A DNA stretch of 20,342 nucleotides from assembly GCA_045638565.1 (NCBI GenBank), contig JAZUBN010000087.1, positions 1 to 20,342 of the forward strand, written 5' to 3'. The notes beneath the pieces are model-generated. The model was given only the letters and a program-made list of their open reading frames with translations. It was not told the DNA's origin and did not search any database. This DNA comes from SIG471 sp045638565 (lineage in GTDB: Bacteria; Bacillota; Clostridia; Oscillospirales; Butyricicoccaceae). Below are positions 14,201 through 20,342 of the stretch, one piece after another (within the stretch, counting starts at the first letter, position 1; the number at the start of each line of letters is the position of its first letter). A program made the translations under genes and the position numbers.

Positions 14201-15222
14201 CAGAACATATCATAAATGTGGAGAGAGTTGAGCAGGAGATCGCCCTTTTTGGCTCTCTCGATGAAAATATAAAGGCGATCGAAAAGCATTTCGGGGTGAC
14301 TATCGTCAACCGCGGCGGCAACATCAAGATATCAGGCGAAGATGAAGAAATGGCTTTCAAGGCAAAACGTGCCATCGAAGAGCTTCTCAAGCTTATCACA
14401 AAGGGCGAAGAGCTGACACCTCAGATGGTCAACTATGTCCTTGCTCTCGTTGCTTCCAGCGAGGAAAACAAGCTTAAGGATATGGGCAAGGGTGTTGTCT
14501 GCGTGACAGCGAGAGGCAAGGTCATCAAGGCAAAGACTGTGGGCCAGCAGAGATATCTGGATGAAATCTCCCGCAAGACCATCGTCCTCGGCATCGGCCC
14601 TGCCGGTACAGGCAAGACATATCTTGCCGTGGCTCAGGCTGTTGCAGCCTTCCGTGAAAAGAAGGTGAATAAAATCATCCTCACACGTCCTGCCGTTGAA
14701 GCAGGCGAAAAGCTTGGCTTCCTTCCGGGCGACCTGCAGAATAAGGTAGACCCTTATCTCCGTCCGCTTTACGATGCTCTCTTTGATATGATGGGGGCGG
14801 AAAGCTATCAGAATTATTTTGAAAAGGGCAATATCGAAGTTGCTCCTCTTGCATATATGCGAGGCAGAACACTCGACGACAGCTTCATCATTCTCGACGA
14901 AGCGCAGAATACAACCCCTGAGCAGATGAAGATGTTCTTAACCCGTATGGGCTTCAATTCCAAGGTGGTCATCACAGGCGACATCACACAGACAGACCTT
15001 CCTGACGGCAAGACTTCCGGTCTTCGTGTTGCCATGAATGTCCTCAAGGACATCGACGATATCGGTATTATTCAGCTTACCGCTGCCGACGTTGTACGTC
15101 ATGAGCTTGTTCAGAAGATCATCATGGCTTACGAAAAGTATGAAAAGAATGCGGCTGAAAGAGCAAAAGAAAAGAAGAAATACTATAAAAAAGATATAAA
15201 GAAGGATGTTAAGAATGGTTAA
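14197..15222 (+). CDS. phoH: PhoH family ATPase (YbeZ-like)
   Basis: The 341-residue protein has an N-terminal KH-like region (about 1-70) and a C-terminal P-loop domain. Walker A is GPAGTGKT at 134-141 and Walker B is FIILDEAQN, with the LTRPAVEAGEKLGFLPGD segment diagnostic of PhoH. It is thought to act in RNA metabolism and ribosome quality control beside YbeY, whose gene follows it here with an 8-nt overlap. The C-terminus ends in a long Lys-rich tail (KEKKKYYKKDIKKDVK) that probably contacts RNA. Despite the name, a phosphate-starvation role is not implied. Confidence 0.95.
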   Translation: MTEHIINVERVEQEIALFGSLDENIKAIEKHFGVTIVNRGGNIKISGEDEEMAFKAKRAIEELLKLITKGEELTPQMVNYVLALVASSEENKLKDMGKGVVCVTARGKVIKAKTVGQQRYLDEISRKTIVLGIGPAGTGKTYLAVAQAVAAFREKKVNKIILTRPAVEAGEKLGFLPGDLQNKVDPYLRPLYDALFDMMGAESYQNYFEKGNIEVAPLAYMRGRTLDDSFIILDEAQNTTPEQMKMFLTRMGFNSKVVITGDITQTDLPDGKTSGLRVAMNVLKDIDDIGIIQLTAADVVRHELVQKIIMAYEKYEKNAAERAKEKKKYYKKDIKKDVKNG

Positions 15223-15724
15223 GCCGGTTAAAATATCCATCAGCGTATCGGGCAGAAAATCTGTCCGTGTAAGAGATGCGGAAAATCTTGCCAAAAAGTG
15301 CATCGTTGCTGCAATAAGAAAATATCTCAGAGGATACCCTGCCCATGTTGACGTGACAATGGTTTCAGCCGAAGAGATTCAGACAATAAACAGAGAAAAC
15401 AGAAATGTGGATAAGGTGACCGATGTGCTCTCCTTCCCTATGCTCGATATGTATGAGGGAGTTTACAAGGGCGACCTTAAAAATGAAATCGAGCCGACTT
15501 CGGGACAGATTATGCTGGGCGATATTATCATCTGCTATGATAAGATTTCAGAGCAGGCAGAGGAATTCGGCCACAGCAAGGAAAGAGAAATGGCCTACCT
15601 TGCAACACACAGCATCCTTCATCTTCTCGGCTTTGACCATGTTGATGAAGGACCTATGAAGGCTAAAATGAGAGAGGCCGAAGAAGAAATTATTATGAGT
15701 GTTTCGGCACAGCTTACAAGATAA
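15215..15724 (+). CDS. ybeY: Endoribonuclease / rRNA maturation factor YbeY
   Basis: The 169-residue protein carries the zinc motif HSILHLLGFDH, which has the H-x3-H-x5-H ligands of YbeY, and the upstream family segment NKVTDVLSFP-like VDKVTDVLSFPM. It cuts RNA and helps mature the 16S rRNA 3' end and clear defective ribosomes. I place the start at 15215 because AAGGA lies 8 nt upstream; an in-frame ATG 9 nt earlier sits directly on that site. The gene overlaps phoH by 8 nt and precedes era by 12 nt, so a ribosome-assembly trio is preserved. Confidence 0.95.
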   Translation: MVKPVKISISVSGRKSVRVRDAENLAKKCIVAAIRKYLRGYPAHVDVTMVSAEEIQTINRENRNVDKVTDVLSFPMLDMYEGVYKGDLKNEIEPTSGQIMLGDIIICYDKISEQAEEFGHSKEREMAYLATHSILHLLGFDHVDEGPMKAKMREAEEEIIMSVSAQLTR

Positions 15725-15736
15725 GAGGGGATAAAT

Positions 15737-16627
15737 ATGAATATTACAAAGACAGGTATGTTTTCAATCGTTGGCCGTCCTAACGCAGGTAAGTCTACTC
15801 TTACAAATGCGCTTGTGGGCGAAAAGATTGCCATCGTTACAAATAAGCCGCAGACAACAAGAAACCGTATCACAGGCGTTGTCAACCGTGGCGAAGCACA
15901 GATGATTTTCCTTGATACACCGGGTCTTCACAAGGCTAAAAACCGTCTTGGCGACTATATGGTGGACATTATCAATGAAACTGTTGCAGAAGTTGACGCT
16001 GTTATCCTCATCGTTGAGCCTGTTGCACGTATCGGTGTGCCTGAACAGATTCTCATCGATAAAATCAAGGAATACCAGCTTCCTGCAATTCTCGTTATCA
16101 ACAAGTGTGATACTGTTGAGCAGGATACAATCCTTCCTGTAATCGCTACATACAGCGAAGCTCACGAATTCGACGCTATCATCCCTATTTCTGCAAGAAA
16201 CAAGAAGAATCTCAATGTGCTTCTTGATGAACTTGACAAGATGTGTATGGAATCTCCTCAGCTTTATCCTGACGGAATGATTACAGACCAGTCTGAACAT
16301 CAGCTTTTCGCTGAAATCATCCGTGAAAAGATTCTTCTCAATCTTGGCGATGAAATCCCACACGGTGTTGCTATCGAAATCGAACGTGAAGAAATCCGTG
16401 AAAACGGCACAAGAGCGATAAATGCAGCCATCACCTGCGAAAGAAAGTCCCATAAGGGTATAATCTTAGGCAAGCAGGGCTCCAAAATCAAGCAGATCGG
16501 CACAGAAGCAAGAGAAGAAATCGCAAAGAAGATCGGTGCACGAGTTTATCTTGAGCTTTGGGTAAAGGTAAAGGAAGACTGGAGAAATAACCCTAACTCT
16601 GTAAAGAGCTTCGGCTACGAAATGTAA
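15737..16627 (+). CDS. era: Ribosome-associated GTPase Era
   Basis: The 296-residue protein has all GTPase motifs: G1 GRPNAGKS (13-20), G3 DTPG, G4 NKCD and G5 SAR. The C-terminal KH domain (about 205-290) holds the GXXG-type loop GKQGSKI. Era binds the 3' end of 16S rRNA during 30S assembly and couples ribosome maturation to growth. Length is normal. AGAGGGG lies about 7 nt before the ATG. It ends the yqfC-yqfD-phoH-ybeY unit. In many Bacilli pgpH, dgkA and cdd intervene; they are absent here. A palindromic repeat starts 5 bp after the stop and could help end transcription, though no T-run follows its hairpin. Confidence 0.97.
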   Translation: MNITKTGMFSIVGRPNAGKSTLTNALVGEKIAIVTNKPQTTRNRITGVVNRGEAQMIFLDTPGLHKAKNRLGDYMVDIINETVAEVDAVILIVEPVARIGVPEQILIDKIKEYQLPAILVINKCDTVEQDTILPVIATYSEAHEFDAIIPISARNKKNLNVLLDELDKMCMESPQLYPDGMITDQSEHQLFAEIIREKILLNLGDEIPHGVAIEIEREEIRENGTRAINAAITCERKSHKGIILGKQGSKIKQIGTEAREEIAKKIGARVYLELWVKVKEDWRNNPNSVKSFGYEM

Positions 16628-16631
16628 ACAA

Positions 16632-16680
16632 CCCTTCTCCAGTAGGAGAAGGGGGACCGCGTCAGCGGTGGATGAGGTGG
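16632..16680. repeat. Palindromic repeat, family A, copy
   Basis: CCCTTCTCC-AGTA-GGAGAAGGG (16632-16653) and ACCGC-GTCA-GCGGT (16656-16669) are two perfect hairpins. They are followed by GGATGAGGTGG, which also occurs in the long copy at 3853-3993. The element abuts the end of era. Confidence 0.75.
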
Positions 16681-16771
16681 AACCAGTCTCAATACATCGC
16701 AGTATTACCAATTTTTAATACGATTTATAAACTTAAAACAACATAAAATACTACCGAAGAAACAAATAAAC

Positions 16772-16829
16772 GTAGGGGCGAGCATTGCTCGTCCGCAAAA
16801 TCGTAAGGGACGGCATTTATGACGTACCG
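16772..16829. repeat. Composite repeat, family B, copy 1
   Basis: GTAGGGGCGAGCATTGCTCG opens a small hairpin (CGAGC-ATT-GCTCG), and a 23-nt block beginning GGGACGGCATTTATG lies at 16807-16829. That 23-nt block is repeated exactly at 18242-18264. A second GTAGGGGCGGCTACC start without the block lies at 17082-17096. No gene is visible from 16681 to 16873. Confidence 0.65.
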
Positions 16830-16873
16830 CTTGATTACAGAGTAAAGCTTTACAAAATAGAAAGCTTACTCGC

Positions 16874-16984
16874 CACGACTAAAGTCGTGTTCTGCCGCTG
16901 GCAGGTTCTTTTGTCCGCACAAAAGAACGAAAAAGTGCAAACTGGTCACGCAGTTTGATCACGATGACCAGGGGACACCCCTGG
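16874..16984. repeat. Block of consecutive perfect hairpins
   Basis: Five perfect stem-loops follow one another in 111 bp: CACGAC-TAAA-GTCGTG (16874-16889), CTGCC-GCT-GGCAG (16892-16904), GTTCTTTTGT-CCGC-ACAAAAGAAC (16905-16928), CAAACTG-N6-CAGTTTG (16938-16957), and CCAGGGG-ACA-CCCCTGG (16968-16984). A further long-range pair, GGTCA (16944-16948) with TGACC (16965-16969), is possible. No reading frame explains this. It may be a structured non-coding RNA or a repeat element; similar hairpin-rich sequences seem familiar from gut Clostridia. Confidence 0.6.
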
Positions 16985-17180
16985 CACCCCTTGTGTGTTC
17001 GTTCCTCACATATGGACAGATTGGTAAGGCTACATTTCTGGGGAAGCTTTAACTTTATTGGAAGATTTATAAATTTGTTTTGTAGGGGCGGCTACCTTCA
17101 TCTACCTGCAAACATCCTACACATCCACTACATATCACTCGTTCGTGAGCGGGAGCTTTCACAGGAATGAGGGTATGCAA

Positions 17181-17309
17181 ATGATGTGCAGATTTTTGCG
17201 TAAGATGTGCAATATTTTGCAGAAGATGTGCAAGTTTTGTAAATAATGTGCAATTCTCTGCACCTTGATGTGCAAATTCGTGTATAAATGATGTGAAGCA
17301 GGCTGCACC
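17181..17309. repeat. Array of six degenerate ~21-bp repeats
   Basis: The core ATGTGCA starts at 17184, 17205, 17226, 17246 and 17268, and a degraded copy (ATGTGAA) starts at 17291. Intervals are 21, 21, 20, 22 and 23 bp, about two helical turns. The unit is close to AAGATGTGCAATATTTTGC, and read on the other strand it is an imperfect palindrome TTGCA-N7-TGCAA. AT-rich sequence (17311-17350) follows. Both flanking genes point into the region, so the array is not an ordinary promoter operator. Iteron-like or protein-binding function is possible but unproven. Confidence 0.6.
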
Positions 17310-17420
17310 CAAATATATAAAATAAATAGAATAATAAAAATATAAAGACAAGGAAGATACGCGCAGGCGCGCGTGAGTGACTGATATGACTGATGTTTTT
17401 TGTTTTGGTTTTTCTGACAA

Positions 17421-17516
17421 TCCTTCCACCATCTTCGATGGTCCCCCTCCCTTTGCACAAGGGAGGCTATGGGAGGTAGTGCATTCGCTGTCTCTCTCCC
17501 GTTACACAAGGGAGGC
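17421..17516. repeat. Palindromic repeat, family A, inverted copy plus partial copy
   Basis: ACCATC-TTC-GATGGT (17428-17442) is followed by CCTCCCTT-TGCAC-AAGGGAGG (17446-17466), both perfect. This is the reverse of the order at 16632-16680. A second, weaker CTCCC...AAGGGAG hairpin lies at about 17486-17515. The stretch 17311-17420 before it is AT-rich, and no gene is seen. Confidence 0.6.
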
Positions 17517-17541
17517 TTTATAAGAGAAGGCTTTTGATGTA

Positions 17542-17572
17542 AAACAAAAGCGGAAGGGGGATTCCCTTCCGC
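17542..17572 (-). terminator. Intrinsic terminator, minus strand
   Basis: GCGGAAGGG (17550-17558) pairs perfectly with CCCTTCCGC (17564-17572). On the minus strand TTTTGTTTT follows the stem. It lies about 46 nt after the acetyltransferase stop codon. Confidence 0.8.
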
Positions 17573-17617
17573 GTAAGTGTTATTGAAATTGTGGTTAAGT
17601 ACGCTTTTATGGCAATG

Positions 17618-18166
17618 CTACAGCATTTTCACCATAAAAATCTCATCCTGATAGCTGCCGTCCTTCATCTTTCTGCTGTGCGGCTGAACGCCATACTGCA
17701 CAAAGCCAAGCTTTTCATAAAGCGATTTTGCCGCAGTATTTGTGGAAACTGTCGTCAGCTCGGCCTGCTCATAGCCAGCCTTTTTCGCCTCGTCAAGAAT
17801 TGCCTGCATCAGAGCCTTGCCGATGCCGAGGCCTGTGAATTCCTGATAGAGGGATATGGCGAGGGTACAGCGGTGCGTGTAACGCATAAAAGGCGCAACA
17901 GGATTCATAGCCGCATTGCCTGCAAGCCTGCCGTCTACGAATGCCGAAAGCATAAGACGGCCCTGAGCGGCCAGTGCGTTTTCAAGAAATGCTTCCTCCT
18001 GCTCGAGTGTGAGGGAGATTTCCTCCGGCTCACGGAGAAGGAAAGGGGATTCGGCGGCAGTCACCTTCATATAGTCGATGAAAGCTGCGGCATCACCCTT
18101 TTCAGGCGAGCGGAGAATACATTCTCTGCCATCTTTGAGAGTTATGGAAACGGGGGAGAAGAACAT
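17618..18166 (-). CDS. GNAT family N-acetyltransferase
   Basis: The 182-residue protein has the GNAT fold. The N-terminal strand is VSITLKDGRECILRSPEKGDA, the acetyl-CoA loop is GLGIGKALMQAIL (the QxxGxG/A motif), and AELTTVSTNTAAKSLYEKLGFVQYG is the C-terminal motif with the conserved Asn and Tyr. It would transfer an acetyl group from acetyl-CoA to an amine; the acceptor is unknown. The ATG at 18166 is chosen because GAGGT lies 8 nt before it; a longer GTG-started frame would run into a repeat element. It may be transcribed with the Nudix gene upstream, although a repeat separates them. Confidence 0.88.
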   Translation of the reverse strand: MFFSPVSITLKDGRECILRSPEKGDAAAFIDYMKVTAAESPFLLREPEEISLTLEQEEAFLENALAAQGRLMLSAFVDGRLAGNAAMNPVAPFMRYTHRCTLAISLYQEFTGLGIGKALMQAILDEAKKAGYEQAELTTVSTNTAAKSLYEKLGFVQYGVQPHSRKMKDGSYQDEIFMVKML

Positions 18167-18198
18167 AGAAATACCTCGTGAGAATGATGAGTTGCTTG

Positions 18199-18264
18199 CG
18201 GTGCGTCGAGGGCGCCGCACCCTACAACAGATTGTGCGCAGGGGACGGCATTTATGACGTACCG
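18199..18264. repeat. Composite repeat, family B, copy 2
   Basis: The reverse complement of 18199-18225 begins GTAGGGTGCGGCGCC and forms a GGTGCG/CGCACC hairpin. An exact copy of the 23-nt block beginning GGGACGGCATTTATG follows at 18242-18264. It sits between the Nudix and acetyltransferase genes. Confidence 0.6.
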
Positions 18265-18274
18265 ATGTCTGATT

Positions 18275-18799
18275 TTACACTCCGAAGAAATAGCGGAGGA
18301 GGGCGCAGATTGTCTTTGCATCGTCGATTTCGCCCGATGCAATCATAGCGAGAGCTTCATCGCGTGTCACACAGACAAGCTGCAAATCTTCGTCCTCATC
18401 GGGTGCAAGCTGATGCTCATAGAGATTTTCCGCCACATAAAGGTGGATGACCTCGTTCATACAGCCGCAGGAAGGGCAGATTTTGCCCAGATAGCGCATA
18501 TTTTCGCTGTCATAACCGATTTCTTCCGAAAGCTCTCTGCGTGCGCAGGTGAGGATTTCTTCGTTAGGATCGATTTTGCCTGCAGGAATTTCAAGAAACT
18601 CCTTCATAAAGGCATAGCGGAACTGACGCACTAAAATGATGCGTCCGTCAGGCATGACAGGGACAACAGCACAGGCACCCGGATGAAGCATTACTTCACG
18701 GAAGGATTCCTTGCCGTTTTCAAGAAGAACCTTGTCCTTCTTTACTTTGATGAAGCCGCCGTTATAGGCGATTTCGGAAGTTATAGTCTTTTCGTACAT
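18275..18799 (-). CDS. Nudix hydrolase, ADP-ribose pyrophosphatase-like
   Basis: The 174-residue protein contains a perfect Nudix box at residues 74-96 (G-x5-E-x7-REL-x-EE-x-G), with the metal-binding REL-SEE helix. VRQFRYAFMKEFLEIPAGKI just before it and the later PSCGCMNEVIHLY segment are typical of the ADP-ribose pyrophosphatase (NudF-like) branch. It would hydrolyse ADP-ribose or a related nucleoside diphosphate sugar to AMP and ribose-5-phosphate in the cytoplasm. Length is usual. AAGGAA lies about 9 nt before the ATG. No convincing promoter was seen upstream. Confidence 0.9.
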   Translation of the reverse strand: MYEKTITSEIAYNGGFIKVKKDKVLLENGKESFREVMLHPGACAVVPVMPDGRIILVRQFRYAFMKEFLEIPAGKIDPNEEILTCARRELSEEIGYDSENMRYLGKICPSCGCMNEVIHLYVAENLYEHQLAPDEDEDLQLVCVTRDEALAMIASGEIDDAKTICALLRYFFGV

Positions 18800-18873
18800 T
18801 GGGATTATTCCTTTTGTATGGGTTTATTGTGTGGAATAAGCGACAAGAGCGGTACAAAATTGAATAGAGGTCA

Positions 18874-18921
18874 CTCCCTCAGTCACGCCGTTGGCGTGCC
18901 AGCTCCCTCGTCTGAGGGAGC
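18874..18921. repeat. Palindromic repeat, family A-like copy
   Basis: CTCCCTCAG (18874-18882) pairs with CTGAGGGAG (18912-18920). Inside, CACGCC-GTT-GGCGTG (18884-18898) is perfect, and GCTCCCTC-GTCT-GAGGGAGC (18902-18921) is an alternative hairpin. The layout matches a cruciform repeat. It lies between the DUF3343 stop and the Nudix start. Confidence 0.7.
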
Positions 18922-18971
18922 CAGGAAAATTGCTTTTGCAGGAGTGGGAAGTACCAGCTTAATGCAAATAG

Positions 18972-19199
18972 CTATTCCTCTAAGATATGAAGCTCATATT
19001 CGCCTTCGATATCGAGAGTCTTCATCTGGTTCATAACATAATCGAGGTTTTCTTCTTCAAAGGAGATTGCAATGCCGCAGGCTGCGGAAATTGCGCGAGG
19101 AACAGGAATTGTTCTGATCATTCCGGACTTATCCAGAACTCTTCTTGCGGCGATAGCGCCGTGTGTGCTTTCAAATGAGATAACGTACTTTTTAGCCAT
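18972..19199 (-). CDS. DUF3343 (putative Se/S carrier-like) protein
   Basis: The 75-residue protein matches the DUF3343 pattern: KYVISFESTHGAIAARRVLDKSG, then IPVPRAISAACGIAISF with the conserved Cys-Gly, then a short C-terminus. The family is annotated as a putative selenium/sulfur carrier-like protein and often neighbours YedF, as here. The start codon overlaps the YedF stop by one base (TAATG), so translation is coupled. The reading frame ends 150 bp or so before the next repeat. A direct role in selenium use is inferred from family context, since no selD or selA is in view. Confidence 0.88.
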   Translation of the reverse strand: MAKKYVISFESTHGAIAARRVLDKSGMIRTIPVPRAISAACGIAISFEEENLDYVMNQMKTLDIEGEYELHILEE

Positions 19200-19993
19200 T
19201 AGATCTTTACCACCTTATTGTATTTAGCCATTTCTTCAACGATTACATACATGTTGGAGATGTTTGCTGGAGGGCAGAGATGAGAAATGCCATAGAAGTT
19301 GAGGCAAGCGCCGCAGAAAATGAGCTTTACGCCCTTGATAGCGAGTTCAGCGAGGGAGAGCTGCATTTCTTCGTTTTCGAGAACCTTAACGCCTTCGTTC
19401 ATGAAGAGCATTGCGCCTGGGAGGCTTTCGGACTGTGTGAGTGTGTAGAGATACATCTTCATGAGGTTGCCGCCGAGTTCGTTTGGAGCAACGCCGATGG
19501 ACTTTTCTGTAACGAATGCGCACCAGTCGCCTACAGGTGTTTCTTCAACAGGCTTGCCGTCGCCGCCGATAACTACGGAATAGATGCCGTCCTTTTCGGA
19601 AACGGATACTGTCTTGCCGAGGTTGTTAGCGAGCTTCTTGAGGTTTTCAACTGCGATTTCCATGTCAACGAGCATTGTGAGTTCCTTGACTTCCTTGAGT
19701 GCATTCTTAGCCATGCAAACTGGGATTGGGCAGTTTACGTTTGTTGCATCGAGTGTGAGAGCTTCGATGAGTTCAGGAGCCTTGCCGTCGCCGGAGAGAA
19801 CTACTTCGAAATCAGAGCCGATTTCCTTGCAGGAGAAGGACATACCGGAGTTGTTAGCGAGCTTTTCAAGGTTGAGTGTAGCTGTCTTGTTGTCAACGAG
19901 AACTGTGATTTCCTTAGCACCTTCTGCGATGACCTTCTTTGTCATGATAACTGGGATTGGGCAATTCTTGCCTCTTGCGTCGATATTAGTCAT
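19199..19993 (-). CDS. yedF: YedF-like protein with tandem TusA domains and a DsrE-like domain
   Basis: The 264-residue protein carries two TusA/SirA domains, about 1-70 and 77-146, each with the sulfur- or selenium-carrying Cys in CPIP (C11 and C88). A DsrE/DsrF-like domain follows (about 155-264) with CGACLNFYG at 227-235. Ordinary YedF has one TusA and one DsrE-like domain in about 200 residues, so this is a longer form with an internal duplication; the halves share LVD, LEKLANN and GDGK patterns. The start at 19993 follows GAGGT by 8 nt. The gene overlaps the upstream ABC transporter by 8 nt and the downstream DUF3343 gene by 1 nt. It probably moves persulfide or selenium between proteins. 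Confidence 0.88.
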   Translation of the reverse strand: MTNIDARGKNCPIPVIMTKKVIAEGAKEITVLVDNKTATLNLEKLANNSGMSFSCKEIGSDFEVVLSGDGKAPELIEALTLDATNVNCPIPVCMAKNALKEVKELTMLVDMEIAVENLKKLANNLGKTVSVSEKDGIYSVVIGGDGKPVEETPVGDWCAFVTEKSIGVAPNELGGNLMKMYLYTLTQSESLPGAMLFMNEGVKVLENEEMQLSLAELAIKGVKLIFCGACLNFYGISHLCPPANISNMYVIVEEMAKYNKVVKI

Positions 19994-20342
19994 TTTCAAA
20001 TACCTCTTTTGTTTTGCTGTCTTCAAATTGTCTTGTGTATAAATTGTAATAGTGGCCTCTCGCAGCGATAAGCTGTTTGTGAGTACCCTTCTCAATTATT
20101 TTACCATCAGATACAACTAAAATCAAGTCACATTCGCGAACTGTTGAAAGACGGTGAGCAATCATGAATGTTGTTCTGCCTTCCATGACCTTGGCTGTAA
20201 TCTGCTGGATGAGAGCTTCGGTTTCTGTGTCGATGGACGAAGTTGCTTCGTCGAGGACGAATATTTTAGGGTTGCCTATGATAGCGCGGGCTATCGAGAT
20301 GAGCTGTTTCTGTCCGACAGAGAGGCGCTCGCCCCCTTCACC
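19986..20342 (-). CDS. ABC exporter ATPase domain, C-terminal part (gene truncated by window edge)
   Basis: The frame stays open from the right window edge to the stop at 19986, giving 118 residues of an ABC ATPase. The signature LSVGQ, Walker B with VLDEATSSID, and the switch histidine in AHRLSTV are present, followed by SDGKIIEKGTHKQLI and a short helical tail. This is the usual end of a fused membrane-ATPase exporter subunit of the MsbA/multidrug type, which pumps lipids, drugs or peptides. Walker A and the membrane domain would lie beyond the window. Its last 8 nt overlap the yedF start, so the genes are probably one transcript. Substrate is unknown. Confidence 0.9.
   Translation of the reverse strand, partial: GEGGERLSVGQKQLISIARAIIGNPKIFVLDEATSSIDTETEALIQQITAKVMEGRTTFMIAHRLSTVRECDLILVVSDGKIIEKGTHKQLIAARGHYYNLYTRQFEDSKTKEVFEND

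Noticed and set aside
16955..17170. 71-codon plus-strand reading frame
   Set aside because: It runs through a hairpin block and a repeat, has no clear ribosome binding site and no protein-like composition.
17181..17309. CRISPR array
   Set aside because: Units are only ~21 bp with a 7-bp core and no distinct spacers, and no cas gene is present.
17067..17509. Overlapping minus-strand reading frames with a 7-residue periodic pattern
   Set aside because: The periodicity comes from the 21-bp DNA repeats. All three frames look alike, there is no ribosome binding site, and one frame crosses two palindromic repeats.
18167..18220. GTG-initiated N-terminal extension of the acetyltransferase
   Set aside because: The extra 18 codons fall in a family B repeat, and a good ribosome binding site precedes the internal ATG.

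Overview
The window looks like chromosome from an endospore-forming member of the Clostridia (Bacillota), plausibly a gut Oscillospirales/Ruminococcaceae-type or related anaerobe. The signs are YlbJ, YqfC and YqfD sporulation genes, a YqfC-YqfD-PhoH-YbeY-Era operon, DUF1540 and DUF3343 proteins, a CarD-type regulator, an oxygen-independent fermentative iron alcohol dehydrogenase, strong GAGGTGA-type ribosome binding sites, textbook sigma-A promoters, and dispersed GC-rich palindromic repeats. No phage, insertion sequence, CRISPR array, rRNA or tRNA gene was seen. Lineage below class is inference.

Layout. 1-165: palindromic repeat, then a promoter carrying three copies of an operator-like heptamer. 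166-2870: ECF transporter S component (+), a 28-residue membrane microprotein (-) convergent to it, an anchored 188-residue protein of unknown function (+), and an M24 aminopeptidase (+). 2951-6073: meso-diaminopimelate dehydrogenase (+) converging on an ArsR-type regulator/uvrC pair (-), with a 141-bp palindromic element filling the gap. 6199-9073: a DUF1540 protein (+), a tyrosine phenol-lyase/tryptophanase-family enzyme (-) and its divergent LysR-type regulator (+), whose promoters interlock. 9280-11146: a CarD-type RNA polymerase regulator and an iron alcohol dehydrogenase with a candidate Rex redox operator. 11256-12733: a small Cys-rich conserved protein and YlbJ (-).

12805-16627 is a tight operon: yqfC, yqfD, phoH, ybeY, era, with overlaps of 8, 4 and 8 nt and a short gap before era. 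It joins mother-cell sporulation functions to ribosome maturation. 16628-17617 has no convincing gene. It holds several palindromic repeats, a run of consecutive perfect hairpins (16874-16984), and an array of six ~21-bp degenerate repeats followed by an AT-rich stretch.

17618-18799 carries a GNAT acetyltransferase and a Nudix hydrolase (-), separated by another repeat. 18972-20342 is a minus-strand overlapping cluster: the end of an ABC exporter ATPase, a YedF-like protein with two TusA domains instead of one plus a DsrE-like domain, and a DUF3343 partner. The last two are typical of bacterial sulfur/selenium carrier systems.

The points most worth following up are the double-TusA YedF, the 21-bp array and hairpin block in the large gene-free gap, the lyase with a changed cofactor pocket, the 28-residue microprotein, and the candidate Rex and LysR control sites.
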